64,000 nt of DNA from Akebia trifoliata (GCA_017979445.1 CM030706.1:23848281-23912280), one strand, 5' to 3'; shown: positions 44,761 to 58,160, numbered from the stretch's first letter. A program made the numbers and translations. The notes: generated by a model from the letters alone, not told the origin.

Positions 44761-47120
44761 AGTACTGGTTATCCCTAGATTTAATTTTTTAGCTTAAAAT
44801 AGATTCTTCGGGATGAAGGATTGTTTTTAGGAGGAAAAGGGATTTTCTTATTAAGTTCATATTTCTCTTTCCTTGGTGAGTTTTTAAGTGGGTGACCTAC
44901 TGTTCTTAGGTGACCTTGATTACTTCCACTTGATTTGAAAGACTCTTAGGCTTTTGGATTTAGGAGAGCAACCAGATTAAATAAGTCCTTCACAATATAG
45001 TCCACTATAGTAGGTGAAGAATTCTTCACTTTCTTGGACTTGGAGGGCTCCTCTTTCTTCACAGATGGTTCAATTTTCTGTAAAGGAGCCTATCTTATCC
45101 CATGCAACTTTTTCTCTTCCACTAAAGATTTACAAATAGAGATTAGGGTGGTTCTAGAGTAAATGATCTTGTGTTTGACATATGCAAATTTCATGTGGTC
45201 AATTTCTCCATAAAAGTTGCACGTTGATCACTTTCTGGAAGTGTTTCTTTGAGAAAAAAAATTTCTAGAAATGGTGACCTTCTTGAAATCCTTCTTGGGA
45301 TCTGAAGTGTCTCTAGAAGTGATTGTTTTCTTGGAGTATGAAAAAATCTCCAAGAAAAAATACTGAGGGAATGGGAGGCGATATATAATTATAAATATCA
45401 TAGCCTAGACTTCCCTTATCCACAAACAATTTTTCTATACCTAAGATCTTTTCAAGCTTCTCACTATCTTGTATATAGTTATGCTCAAGTCTAGCAATAT
45501 ATGACTCTAACTTAGAGATGTCCAATTTTAGGATTTTATTATCATTTTTTAGATTGACCAATTTAGTATTTTGATGAGATATAGTTGAGTTTGTCGTATC
45601 GAATTGCATTCTCAAATATTGAGATATAGTGATCAACTCATTTCTCTTTCTCTCCAACAACTCTTATGCACTAGACTCTATTTAAAGGGAAGTTTCAAGT
45701 TTAACTACCAAGTTTTTTAACTCAATCCCTAAGGAGCATTTTACTACAATCATTTGTTCCTAGAGATCTATTAATTTCTTATTTTCTACCTTTAATGAGT
45801 GCAATATGATTCACAAACACTGATCTTAGGCAAATTGGAACTCCAAGACATCTTGTATGCCTTTATCATTATAATCATAAAAAAAAAAGAGGCTACTTGA
45901 GGAGGAGATTGATTTACCAATCTCTTTTCATCTTCAACTCCATCCATATTAGGGATGGAGATCATGGTGGATGCCATATGCATCTTGAAGGTGTTATAGT
46001 CTTCAAAATTTGAAGAAGCTTATTTCTCACCCTCTAACTCATCTGAGTCATCCAATGTGGCTTTTGTAGCCAGTTATTCCCTTGCACCTAAATTTTTGGA
46101 AATCAACTGTTCTAGGCTACAAGGGATAAGCTGTGGAAAAATGTCCAATGCCACCACAGTTATAGCCTTCAATATCATCATTTGACTTAAGGAGGTTTAC
46201 AAATGGGTCGTACTTTTTCATCAGGATTACTTATTTTACTAAAGCTATGTGATCCTCTCTTCTTATGGACTATCTCATAATTTATCCACATCACAGTCAT
46301 GTCTTCAACATCTAAGTCACTCTCACTATTTTCTTCAAGGATAGTTTTACTATGAATTTGCGAGGAGGAATGAGATGACATGTGATATAACTATTTAGGG
46401 GATGTCTTTGAAGAAGACAATCAAGGCCAATGTCCATCCTTCTTAGGGAGGACCTTCTAGATGGAACTCAATCATGGTGAGAAATCCAATAATTTCTTCA
46501 ATACTTATGGTTTGAACATCTTGGTACTATATTGTCAAGGTTACTTTTAAAGTGAATCTCTTAGGTAGGGACTTAAGGATTTTTAAACGTATCCTACCTT
46601 GTGAAACAAGTTCACCTAGACAATACATAGAATGAAAAATGTCACAAAGTTTAGCAAAGAATTCATGGATACTTTTGTTTCCTTCCATTTTAATATTTTC
46701 AAATTGAATCCTAAGAAGTTCAAGTTTTAATATTTTAATTGTGTTTGTGCCCTCATGTAGCCTCTAGGATTTGCCAAGCTTGTTTAGCCATCTGACAAGT
46801 ACAAATTCTTTGAAGTTCATTTTTGGTCATAGCTGAGTGAATGACATTAAGTGCTATGAAATTATTGATATTGTCGATCTTTCCATGTTCAGTGCAATCA
46901 TTATATGACTTTGAAACCAAAGTGGAGACACCTTCTTTTCAGATGGTCTCCATCGGTAGTTCCCATCCATTCTCATCCATGTCCCAAATATCATGGCTCA
47001 AAGAGTTCATGTATCTCATCATCCTAATTTTTCAAAATACATATTTTGAGCCATCTAACATTGGGGGTTGAATGGAGGACCACTTGGACTTAAACATGAT
47101 TCAAAGTCTTGGGATCTACT
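44761..47120 (-). pseudogene. gag: Copia gag, decayed
   Basis: Minus strand. Start near 47096 (MFKSKWSSIQPPMLDGSKYV), with NALNV-type helices (NNFIALNVIHSAMTKNELQR, ICTCQMAKQAWQILEA) of the copia gag/UBN2 domain near 46870-46760. An acidic segment follows at 46381-46187. A Lys/Glu/Leu-rich coiled-coil stretch lies at 45660-45313, ending SEKLEKILGIEKLFVDKGSL, the usual tail before the nucleocapsid in this lineage. Many stops and frameshifts. Confidence 0.78.
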
Positions 47121-47144
47121 CAAGAATGTTAGGCCTATCAAGAG

Positions 47145-47163
47145 TAACCCGCTATGATACCAA
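47145..47163 (-). other. Primer-binding site of the copia element
   Basis: Minus strand TTGGTATCATAGCGGGTTAC right after the LTR end (CCCGATATTTTCA). One base from TGGTATCAGAGC, the initiator-methionine tRNA site usual for copia elements. Confidence 0.85.
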
Positions 47164-47164
47164 T

Positions 47165-49069
47165 TGAAAATATCGGGCTTTGTACCATGTCTAGGCCTAG
47201 AGGGAGTGAATAAGATAATTAAAATTTCTTTCGATTTATTCAATTTTAATTTAGATTGATAATATGACTAGGTGTTCTAAGTCATTCACCTAACCTCGAT
47301 TTTGCTCTTATGTCTTTATATTGCATTTAACGAAATATACTTGAAATTTAAACATTCATTTTATCATGTCGTTCAATGGTCTATTCATTTAAGATTTACC
47401 TATTCGGCATTTATGGTATCTTATGACATTTAAAATATTCAAGTGTAAGTTGCGGAATCATAAAACATACACGAGATATAAAACTTATAATGATTCAGCA
47501 ATGTGCCTACATCCATTCTCACGGCAAGTCTCTAGTTTGCAATATAATAGTTGTTCACTTAAAATCTAAACATTTATGGCATGTTATACATAGTATAATA
47601 TTCATTCATAGTATGTGTTCATCTAAATGTAAATTAATAGAAATATTTTCACAAATAGATGTATTTTATACTGGTTTGGAAACATGCCTACATCTACTTC
47701 CAAGGTTCCTACCTAGGAACTTGGTGTTCACTATCAAAGAGGTTTATGATTCACCTCGAACCTTTTACATAGAATTTTTATACCTAGGCTAAATTCTAAA
47801 ATCTTAAGATCGAGAGCAGCACATCCTCTCGAAATTGTGAATTTTGTTTATCTAAAATTTACGAACCTCTTCTCTTGTCAAGAATCCTAGACTCTAACAA
47901 GAGCTTGATTTTTTATAGGTTGAACCAAGTAACTTCATACATAGATTTGAAAATAAAAAATCAAAATAATAAGGACTCACTCAACTCTTAATATTTACCT
48001 ATGGCGATCTTGAGGTTGTCGAGTCCTTGAGCTCGTAAGTGCGTTTTGACGATTGGACCTTCTAATCAAGCTTTAGATTTCGACTCATTGTGATCACTCC
48101 TTCTATCTTCTCCCTTTGCTCTTTGCTCCATGAATATACTAATATGTATATAAGGTGAGGTTTGATAGTTGGAATATGATCACATGAGAGGTCTAAGAAG
48201 GTTGAAGGGGTTCACCTAAGTTAGATTCTCATGAGAGTAGAAAAGGCTCTCTAAGTATGGATGGGGGAGAGTTAAACATCTTTAGGATTTGATCCAACCC
48301 ACAAATAAACTCAAGAGATGAGTGTTAAAGGTATTTGGGAAACAAAAATTACCTATTGATGGCGTCAGTAGCTCTAATGATCAAATTTTTGAATTTTTTG
48401 ACTGTTGGAGTAACTCACCTGACGGTTCTAGTAGACACCCCAGTGTGAATGAAGTTTCCTGCTAGGGGCCCTGGTCAATTTATCCGGTAGCACTAAGTAA
48501 ATTACCAAAATGCATTTTTAGGTCATTTTGATCATTTGAAAGCTCTGATAAACAAATTGTTCAGGGATTTTGTAGATCTTAATAAATAGAAGGTCCCCAA
48601 ACTTTATCCAAGGGGTGGTCCATGGTCTAAGTTTGCAAAATTATCAAAATACGCTTTTTATCCATTTCGAGGCCAAATTGAGCTCTTGGAAAGTCCAATG
48701 ATTAAACGATTTAGGGATTTAGTATCTCTTGCCTATATAAGATTCTCAAATACTCACCAAGGGTGGGTGATGGTCTAAGGATAGTCAAATTACTAAAATA
48801 CCCTTTATACCCATTTAGGGTTCCCAAAAAATCTAATGAATGAATGGGTCGAAGTATTTACCAATATGAGTCGACCTAACAATCATCTAGCTATTGTGGA
48901 ATGGTTTAGGTGGTTGCATTACATTTTAGGTTTTATGCACACATATTATGAGTATTTTGTCGATATGCTTGAGGATGAGCGGTTTTGCTAGTGTATTCAC
49001 ATGTTTTCAATTTTAAATCGATCCGATACACAACTTAAGTCTCAAGATTGACAAAATGTGAAACTAGTA
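47165..49069 (-). mobile_element. 5' LTR of the copia element
   Basis: 1.9 kb, plus-strand edge TGAAAATATCGGGC at 47165 and ...AAACTAGTA at 49069. The frames inside (47490-47792 and others) have no counterpart frame kept in the other LTR and are rejected. Confidence 0.88.
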
Positions 49070-50411
49070 GGTACCATTTAGGTAGGAAATCGACCCATTT
49101 CTCTTTCCATCATAGTTTATGCTAATTGTCCCACTTGGGTTTCTAACTTATCCATGGCTTGGTTCTGTTGTTGTATGAATTTCATTAGCATAACCTCTAA
49201 AGAAGAATTTTGTTGGGGAGTTTGGGTTGCATAATTGGTTATATTTATAAGAATGAGATAACGACATTGGTTAGGTTGTGAGTAGTACAACTGATCAGGA
49301 TGGATTGCTTGATGATTGTGGGAAGAATTTCTATGGAAACCAGGAAGAGAATTTTGATGGCTAGCATCATTCTAACTATAAAAAAAGTTTAGATGATACT
49401 TAGTGCTAGGGTAGTATGTTTGACTATATGAGTTTGGCATGTGTTTCCTATAGGTATAGTAGGAATTAAAGGCATTGGCCTGCTCAGGCCTGATTGCCCT
49501 AAGATTTGGACAATAATCAACCATGTGTTCAGAACTTTCGCAGTATACGCACGCAGTTTGAGACTCACTCTCTATGTTCATGATGGAGTTTAGATCCTCA
49601 TAATGGGCTTTAGAGGAGGATGGCACTGAATGGGTGTCTATTTTACGAACTAAACCATGAACCCCGCTCATAAGAGTTGCCATGATGTTTTTAATCTCAT
49701 AAACGATTAGCTTTTGAGCTCCTATATCTTTTCTATGGTATTCCACAACTATATTACTCTAGTGCTAGGCACTCCAAGCTAAATCTACCAAGAAATTGTA
49801 AGTCTGAGTAGGGGTTTGTTGTAAATACTTTCCATTATGCATGGATTCAATTAAGATTTTCTGAGATTGTAGTAATCCCTTGTAAAAAGAATTTACCAAC
49901 TTCATTTTGTATAAACCATGACATGCGCACTTAATTTGTTTGTCCTTGAACCTTTCCCAAGTTTGGTCAAAGTCCTCATCATGTTTACCCTTGAACCTAG
50001 TGATGGCCTCCCTATTTCTTTTGTTTTTCCTTATGGGTAGTATTTTTCCATGAGCCTATTTGAAAGTTCATCCTAGGAGAATATTGAATTTTGAGTTAAT
50101 GAGTTGAACCACATAGCTGCGTAATCTTCTAAGGTGAGTGGAAACAAAATCAACTTAACACTCTCGTAATCCAAGTTTGTTTTCTTAAAGGTTTCATAAA
50201 TTATTAAGAACTTGTTGAGATGTGTGTATGGTTGTTCACTCTAAAACCCATGGAATTTGGGTAACATGTTAATGGTAATAGGACTGATTTCAAAGTTATC
50301 TACCTCGAAGCAAGGAAGAACTATACAAAATAAGGGGTGAGAAGAAGTGAAAGTGACTAGTTCATGCATGGTTTTCTCCTTAATTACTAGAACATTGTTA
50401 TTTTGAGCCAT
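49070..50411 (-). pseudogene. gag: 5' portion of gag, Athila-like copy B
   Basis: Start ATG at 50411 on the minus strand (MAQNNNVLVIKEKT). Then FEISPITINMLPKFHGF (stop), LILFPLTLEDYAAMWFNSL and DELSNRLMEKYYP, which match the capsid helices of Ty3 gag in order. A zinc knuckle CVYCESSEHMVDYC (CX2CX4HX4C, complete) is encoded near 49560-49520. Stops and frameshifts occur between blocks. Joined across the copia insertion to 37471-37978. Confidence 0.82.
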
Positions 50412-51458
50412 TTCTAACTCCAGTAGTGGACATGTCTAATGAACGATGAAAAAGTAATATTTCGTCAATCTTGGGATCAAGTGAAAGAATTCCGAGTCCT
50501 AGACTACATCTATCTAGCATGCACTGAAACACGAACAAAAAGAAAAAACATACAACTTAGCAACTAATAGGATTCTAGTAACTAGACTACTCCTAACTGG
50601 GTGACACTGCGCAACAAGTCTTCCAACTCAAATTTTTAACACTAAAGCTAGTCAGTTTGGTTAACCAGAGGAAAGGGCGGTGCTAAAAGCACGCTTAGAA
50701 TTGTTGATTTTAGTGTTGAGGCTAGACACTAATTAAGGATAAAAAAAATTGTTGCCAACTCGATACAGAGCTTCTCCTAATGAGTGTGAAGGTATAGTCT
50801 TTAGTTATGCAACTATATTTAGGGCTGTTAAGTGATATGAGTCTATTTTTATTAGACCTAAATGGCAAGAGTTGGCTATGAAATTCAACCTCTATCTTAT
50901 CGTGTGTTGTCCCCATAGTGGTACCTCGAATCTAAATATACCGGTACACTCAACATGAATAGTTGATAATAAATAAATAAAAGCAATATAGTAACCCACT
51001 GACAAGAAGATGTGGGTGTCAAAAGATACTTACCTCTCTTTCTAAATGAAGGATGCCTTATTAAGTCGACTCGGATTACCGATACTAGTTACAATGTACG
51101 AATATGAGGGGCTAAGATAGTTGTGTCCCATTTTCACTTCGTCCTTAATTCTATTATAATTCTAGTCTTCCCGGATAATTAAAAAAATAATGAGTAAAAT
51201 ACATTTGCTCAAAAATTTAAATATAAATTAATCCTAATTTACTTTTAAATTAGTTTTGAAGAAATTTTGATCTTCTTTTTTACTCCACCTTCGAGATCAG
51301 TATCCTACAAGGAAAAAAAAGAAAAATTTAGAACCTAAAATAAAAACTAAAGTACAATAGAAAAAAAAAATTAAAAGAAAGAAAGAAGAATAAAAACTAA
51401 GTAAATTAGAAAACTACCCTGATTTTTTTTCTTGATTCAGAAAATTAATTACATCAAT
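50412..51458 (-). other. Leader of Athila-like copy B
   Basis: Non-coding, AT-rich, matches the copy A leader 34491-35486. The small frame 50722-50916 has no counterpart in copy A and is rejected. Confidence 0.7.
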
Positions 51459-51475
51459 CCCCGGTACCGGCACCA
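51459..51475 (-). other. Primer-binding site of Athila-like copy B
   Basis: Minus strand TGGTGCCGGTACCGGGG just inside the LTR edge (LTR ends GACGAACA); very close to the TGGCGCCGTTGCCGGGG site common in Athila elements. Confidence 0.85.
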
Positions 51476-51478
51476 ATT

Positions 51479-52985
51479 TGTTCGTCATGTAAAGATGTCT
51501 CTAAAAGAAATAGAACAAATACAAAATTAAAAATATACTTTAGATTGTCAAGTAAGGTCGTTCAACTAAGGAAAGGTGAATTTATATTTCAAAATTTAGA
51601 AAACTAAGGGAAAAAAGATTTGATTTTTGGAGAAAAACTAAAATTAATTAAATTAACTAAAAGTTCTAAATCGAAAAACATCTAAGGAGATTGAATCCAT
51701 TTAGGATCATTAATTTAAATAAATTTATTTTCAAGTTCTTTTTGGATAACACAAATCAATAAATCGACAAAGGCTCTTGATTCAGAAAATTTACCAATAA
51801 ACCTATTTTTTTTATAAATCTAAGAATTCACTAAGACTTCTTCCCTTCAAAAATTTTATCACCCAATGATCCTATTCATAGAGAGCATTCGATAAAATGG
51901 ATTTTTCTCAGATCACGCTCGAAATGTAGGATAAGGGAAAATAAATAATAGAATTTTAGAAATAAGATTTGTTGAAAAATTATCTATTAAGAAATTTGAA
52001 AACATGCAAGAACTTCAAAAATAAAAATTGAAATTAATTAAACATCTTGACTTCATCGATCTCACTAGATTGGAAGATTAGTCAAGATTCATTCTAGAAA
52101 ATCAACAAATAAATAAATAAATAAATAATTTATCTTTTATTGATCTCAAGATAAATCTTGAACAAAAACTCATCTTCCAATTAGTAAAAAATAATAACTA
52201 AGATTAAATCTAAAACAGAAAAAAAAAAAAAAAAAAAAAAAAAAAGATATTAGGAAAGGAAAGAGAAAGACAAGAGAGTAAGCCAAGAGAGAACCTAAAA
52301 AAATTTAGACAATTAATGTCTTTTTCTATACAAAAACTCGGGTTGTTTAGCAATATATTCTCATTTTTTTCGTCTCAATTTTATCTTTTTCGTGAAATAG
52401 AATTATCTTCTCCTCTCAATTAGAACTCAAATTCCACTGACCTTGCTTTGTTTTAATAATCGAGTCAAACATTATGTCTAAAATGGTGAAACGTGACAAA
52501 CTTGGATTTCCTGACTTATTATGTGATTTTGACCAATTCAAAGTCCGAATGAGATTTGTTACGTGAAATACAAATTTATTCTCCTCTAAATCAATTTTCT
52601 AATTCTTAAATTTGTTTTATCTCTATAAATGAGTCAAAATTTATGGGCAAAATGGTATGATGTGGCAGATTTAGAACTTGATTATGTCGATCTTGAATCA
52701 TCGAATCTCTTAGATCCTACTTTAACTTTGTCCTTTTATTTTTAACTTCGGTAATTTTCCATCATTTGATTCTTCAATTCCCATCTATTTTACTTGTAAG
52801 AAATGAACACATAATTAAATTCTCGAATTTTCTGAAAATACATGCAATTTAGTCAGTAAAATGTAACTTATGAAGAATTAATCATTATGTATGATTTTAT
52901 GAAAAAATCATACTTCTTAGGTTTGAAAATATGGTTAAGTACTGTATAAAATTATAGGAAAACACCTGCTTTTAGGCACTTAACA
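51479..52985 (-). mobile_element. LTR of Athila-like element(s), 1.5 kb
   Basis: Minus strand TGTTAAGTGCC at 52985 to ...GACGAACA at 51479. It is flanked on one side by a primer-binding site (51459) and on the other by a polypurine-like tract (52986), so it serves two internal regions: 5' LTR of copy B and 3' LTR of the element to the right. An A run of about 28 at 52218-52245 lies inside. Confidence 0.75.
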
Positions 52986-55165
52986 CACCTCCAAACCTAT
53001 TTTTTTCTAGTCCTAAGTAAAACAAAAAAATAAAATAAACAATAAAAATAATGTCACTTCTATATACCTCTCGACTGTATTTAGCAAATGCAATAAGTCC
53101 TTAAACCCCGTGTGGACGTGTTTGACTCATGAGGATTTACAATGAATATACCCACAAAATTCAATACATGGTATTTTGTATCAAAATTTAGCTTAGTTAA
53201 CATGTGAAACCATTATACTAAACTTAGATCTACTAGAAAATCAATAATTTACTTTTTAATAGAGCCCAAGCCATTATTAAATCAATTAGGAGAATTCTCG
53301 AATTACTATAACCTCGAGTGCATAGTGGAAATCTGACTAGAACTTTGAAGTTCAACTTCATAAAGTAAAGTTAGACTCAATTTATCTAAAAGAATCGAGT
53401 TAACCTAAAATCTAAGATGTTCCCTTTAATACCTCTAAAGGACTTTATCCGTAATATTCCAGTTTACTCGTGTTTTTTACTATTGATGGCTTTCACCCTA
53501 CTGAAACATTTTTTTATGTGGCCTCATTGGGCTCTCTTTTTTATTTTTCACTCTCTTGACTTTTGGTTCCTTTGACCTAGACTCTTAATATCATATTCAG
53601 AAGTAATTGATAGACTTAAGATAACTTTGTTCTATTATTTACTTAATTTAAACACCAAAGGAGACTTAAGATCAAACCTTTCAACTAAGTACTGATTTCA
53701 GATTTTTAACTAAGCACTTAAAATATAGACTAAAACCTTTGAAATAATATAAAAAAGTTGCCAAAAATATTTTTGAAATTTTTGAATTTTTTCTAGTTTT
53801 TTATTTTATTTTTGAGAAGATAAAAAAAATTAAGAAAACCTGTTCAAATCAAATGCATACCCCAAACCTAAGTTTAATATTGGCTTCAATATTTTAGTAT
53901 GTAAAGATGCAAGCAATGAATGCAAGAACTAAAATTGACAAAAGGAAACGAAGTACGTTGGTTACCACCTAAAATTAAAATTAACCTGTTATTACCTATC
54001 TAATGTCCCCTGAAATTACACAACACACCACTCACCACCGCCACAGTGTTGATTTTATCTATTGTATTAATAGCAATCAAGTTGTATGACGTCAAAAGAA
54101 CTACAAAAAGTAAATAACAATGGCTAGAAAATTAAAGCACCTAGCAAAAGTCCCTCCCCCCCCCCCTTCCATGGCCTTCCCTCTTTCCTTAACCACCCCT
54201 TTCAACATGTCATCCATTTCCTTATTAAGGGGGATGTAGGATAATCCTCTCCTAGGTATCAAGGTTAGCTAACAGAAAGTTCTCACAAGTTAGGAAGTAG
54301 CTCAATTAGGAAATAACGTGATTAACACGATCAACCACTCCTAAAGTCAGATTCTCTCTCAACCCAATCTAAGAAAAACTCAAGCTCTTCCTAAGTATTT
54401 GTTTAGTCCTATTCTTCACAACTCGACTCAATTATGTTGAGCTAAGCTACTAAGCACCTCATATACCTTGGGGTTGAATTGTGTTGAAATATTATCCTAC
54501 CTAACTTTCCAACCCTTTTCAGATTACAACACGTGTGAAGTCAAGATTTAATTATTTGAATTATGTCCTATACAACCATATTTAATTATTAATTCCACTA
54601 GTCATCCCTTATTTTAAGAGTTCTATGAATTTTTGGAAAAAATCAGAGAATTTTGTGACTATGGGCTTCGGTCTTCTCTAAAAAAAACTAATGAAAGTGA
54701 TATAAATGATGCCCACATCTTCAACCTTGAGTTTTCTCCCAAAAGTAACCATCTTTAACCTCTTGGGTAAAATCATTTTTCCTCAACTTCAACCTAAAAG
54801 CCTCAAGGAGAAGATATGATTTTTGAAAAGTACAAAATGAAGGAATTTTTAGTAGAAATTAGTAGTTTTCCAAAATAATTAAGGAGAGTTTGAAACTGGT
54901 GGATTGAAGATGAGGTTGAATCAATTAAAAATAATTTACCATAGAGGTTGAAAAGAATTCTTGTTATAATATTGAAGATGTGGGCATTTAGGTCAATTTC
55001 ATTACCTTATTAGAGAACAAGATAAATGGAGGCATGGACATAAGAAGTGGGGAGGGTTATGCCTAGGAACTTCTCAAAAAAATTTGGAGGAGAGGGTTGC
55101 CCCCTCTTATCCCCTAGTTCTGCCCTTGCTAGAATATTTTCCCGAATGCATTATTTTTCCTAGTC
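52986..55165 (-). mobile_element. Probable 3' internal region of another Athila-like element
   Basis: Right of the LTR the minus strand reads ...GGACTAGAAAAAAATAGGTT then TGGAGGTG, the form of the end of Athila internal regions just before the 3' LTR (CTAG..., then a GTTTGGGGGTG-like tract). No protein motif was found up to 55165. A C10 run is at 54156-54165. Near 55075-55133 is a G-rich phrase ending CTAGTTCTGCCCTTG, resembling a hAT-type end; it is not assigned. Confidence 0.5.
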
Positions 55166-58160
55166 TTTCTACTCTTCCATCTCAATATCTTTATTTATGT
55201 TACACTAAATCTATTAACATTCAACTCTAAAAAGTATAATTGGTCTTATTACCATGTGTATATGTATAGGACATGTCCATGTTTCTACTCCCATCCCAAA
55301 AATGATATCTATACCTCGGAAACAACATCAAGGACGGTTGTTCCTCCTCCTTTGTCTTCTCTCTTCTTTCACTTTTCAATAATGCCAACAACTCAATTAT
55401 ATTTTCTCTTCTACCCCTTTTCAAAAACACCCCTAGAACGTTCTATTTTATCTTTCTTCTAATCTCCCTTTTCACTAATATCCTTTCAAATTTATTGTCT
55501 TTCCTCTTTTATGCGCTAAACCCCAAAGGGGATGCTTGTGTCATGGGCATAGGAAAACTAATATCATAAAACACAACATTAGACCCCACTCCATTTATTT
55601 CCTACATAAAAAGTGGTTGTGATTCATTCTGAATCTAAATCTCGTGGATAACTTTTATATTTTTCCTTTTCTTTTCCAAGAATTCTATTTCAACTTCATT
55701 GTCGTTCCTCTTATACCTCTCTTTCTAATAATACCCCCCAAATCCCAATGAGAATTAACAAAACAAAATGTTCTACTCTTCCATAGCAATATCTTTACTT
55801 ATGTTGCACTATATCTACTAGCATTCAACTCTAAAAAATATAATTGGTCTTACTACCATGTGTATATGTATCTGACATGTCCATGTTTCTACTCCCATTC
55901 CAAGAATGATATTTATACCTCGTAAACAACATATCTCGAAGCCGGTTGTTCCTCCTCTTTTGTCTTCTCTCTTCTTTCACTTTTCAATAATATCGACAAC
56001 TTTATTATATTTTCTCTTCTACCCATTTTCAAAAACACCCCTACAACGTTCTATTTATCTTTCCTCTAATCTCCTTGTTCCCTAATATCCTTTCAAATAT
56101 ATTGTATTTATTCTTTTATGTGCTAAACCCCTGTGGACATGGGAATTTCAACTCTTTAAAACATCCCTCCACTTTGAGGGATTTTTGGAGTCGCCACCAT
56201 TCATTTTTGGAAATGGGTGTGAATGGCCACCCGATGTTACATTTTTCGAAAAATTATGTCATTTCGACATTTAATGACTCTCGTAGGATAAAGTATATTT
56301 GGTCCAACCTTTGATTCAAGGGTAAAGAGGTCCATTTATGAAGTAGGGAAGGTGTTAGGCACCCTACTCCATCCACCGTAGGTGGTAACTTCGGATTCGG
56401 TCAACTTTTAAAAAAAAAAAAATGATAGATATTAAAAATTTCGATATGTGCCCTCAAGTGTGAGGGGCTCTCGGTATTGGTTCAAACCATTGGGGCACCC
56501 TTATTGAAAAAGGGGCCCTTTGGTGATTCAAACCGTTGTGGTGTGTGCAAAAATATAGAGAAGGGGGTGAGTAGAAGAAGGAAGTTAGAGGGGGTATTCC
56601 TTTTTCAAACCCACCTTGATCTAATCTTGATCTTCTTTGATCTTCAAAGATGTACCCCTTGATGAGTCTTCTTTCTCTTTTCTTGATTTTTTTTAGAGGA
56701 GGTTGAGAGTTGTGAGATGAGTTGAGAGTTGATGGTGGTTAGGGAGTAGAGTAAGAGTAAAGAATTCAGGGTTGAGTTGAGGTGAATTGTGATTTTTTGA
56801 GGTATTTTTCTTAATTTTTTCATTAGTTGTTGTGAAGGAAGAATGGAGGGATGTTTATAGAAGTTGAGGGGTTATTTTAAGGGTATAATGGGGTGAAAGA
56901 TTGGAAGAATGGTTAATGGCATGGGTTTTTAGAGAAAAAGGGTATGAAATTTGAAATGGAAGTGAGGGTAATTTTGTAATAAGGGAGATGGGTTGTATTT
57001 TGACCCAAATGGTTTGGATCTTACCCAAATCCATTTGGGTAGAGTGTTTCGTGGGGTGAGATGAGTGATGGTTGATGGGAGTGACGGGGGTGTAAGAGAG
57101 TTGTTTGGAGAATGAGTGTTAAGTTGGTTGAATGGGTGAAGTGTTTAGATTTAGGAGAATGGGTTGTGTAAGGGGTTAGGTGTTTGGATTTTTGGGAGGA
57201 GTAGTGAGATGATGACATGTGTTAAAATGGAGGAATTGATGTGGTGATGAGAGGAACTGATTGGTGATGATGGTTGGTTGATTAAAGAGAAAGGTATGGG
57301 TTAGTTTGGTGATGATGGTGGGAGGTATGGGTTGAGGTGATTTTGTGGGAGTGTTTTAAAGGAAAGTGATGGATTAGGGTGTAGGAGATATAGGTTGTGA
57401 TGTGGGTGGTTGATGGTATTAGAGAAAGGTGATAGGTTAGGTTAGGGTAGGGTATGGGTTGAGGTGAGTTTTGGAAGGAGGTGATGTGGTTGGTTGGTTT
57501 TTTAGAGAAAGGTGATGGAGGTAGGTGATTAGATGAGGGAGGTGAAAGGGGATGATGACATGTGTCATCTTTTGATGTTAAATTGGTGATTGGTTTGATG
57601 TGGATGATGGGTTAGATTGAGTTTGGGTAATGAGTTGGACTTAGGGTGATGGGCTTAGGTTGGATTGGGTTGAGGAGTGTAGAATAAGGTAGTCTTGGGT
57701 TTTAGGTGATGGGCTTAGGTTATGTTGGGTTTAGGGGTAGAAAGATGGTTTTCGGTCCATGGTCCATGTGAGTAGGCTTGGACCATTTATGGGATGAGAG
57801 AGGGTTTTTGGAGGCTTGGGCTTTGAGGCCCAATGTAATCTTTATTATTTTTTTGGGTATTTTTGCGTTGAGGGCCCGTTCAAATTTGGGTGTCTACAAC
57901 CCCAAAGGAGATACTTGTGTCGTGGGCATAGGAAAACTATAGTATATCATAAAACATAAGATTAGACCCCACTCCATTTATTACCCACATAAAAAATGGT
58001 TGTGATTCATTCTGAATCTCAATCTCGTGGATAACTTTTATATTTTTCCTTTTCTTTTCCAAGAATTCCTCTTCAACTTCATTGTCGTTCCTCTTATACC
58101 TCTCTTTCCAATAATACCCCCTAAATCCCAATGAAAATTAATAAAACAAAATGTTGGACC
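55166..58160. repeat. Tandem duplication, about 620-bp unit, with a partial third copy
   Basis: Unit 1 is 55166-55785. Unit 2 starts at 55786 and, after removal of the inserted solo LTR, ends near 58155; a shorter, more diverged third copy follows to about 58380. Shared phrases include CATTCAACTCTAAAAA and TTCACTTTTCAATAAT. Differences are scattered. No coding features; the complementary frames at 55227-55430 and 55256-55462 are not genes. Confidence 0.85.
56132..57898 (-). mobile_element. Solo LTR of a Tat-like element inside the duplicated unit
   Basis: Minus strand TGTAGACACCC at 57898, end ...CATGTCCACA at 56132, with the family block GGTGGCGACTCC on the minus strand near 56190-56201. 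TSD ACCCC on both sides (56127-56131 and 57899-57903). The empty site is visible in unit 1 near 55522-55530. No internal region. Frames 56477-56662 and 57021-57218 lie inside and are not genes. Confidence 0.9.

Larger units (their letters stand above)
37979..49069 (-). mobile_element. Ty1/copia LTR retrotransposon (SIRE/Maximus-like), 11.1 kb, defective
   Basis: Two LTRs (47165-49069 and 37979-39927), a methionine-tRNA primer-binding site, a polypurine tract, and decayed gag, protease and integrase in copia order on the minus strand. Perfect GGTAC TSD. RT and RNase H were not found. A Tat-type solo LTR (42179-43755) interrupts the integrase. Confidence 0.9.

Noticed and set aside
55075..55135. 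Possible hAT-type terminal repeat (CTAGTTCTGCCCTTG)
   Set aside because: No matching opposite end or 8-bp duplication was found in the window.
57420..57460. Telomere-like TTAGGG phrases
   Set aside because: Only two or three irregular units within a G-rich LTR; not a telomeric array (plant repeat is TTTAGGG).
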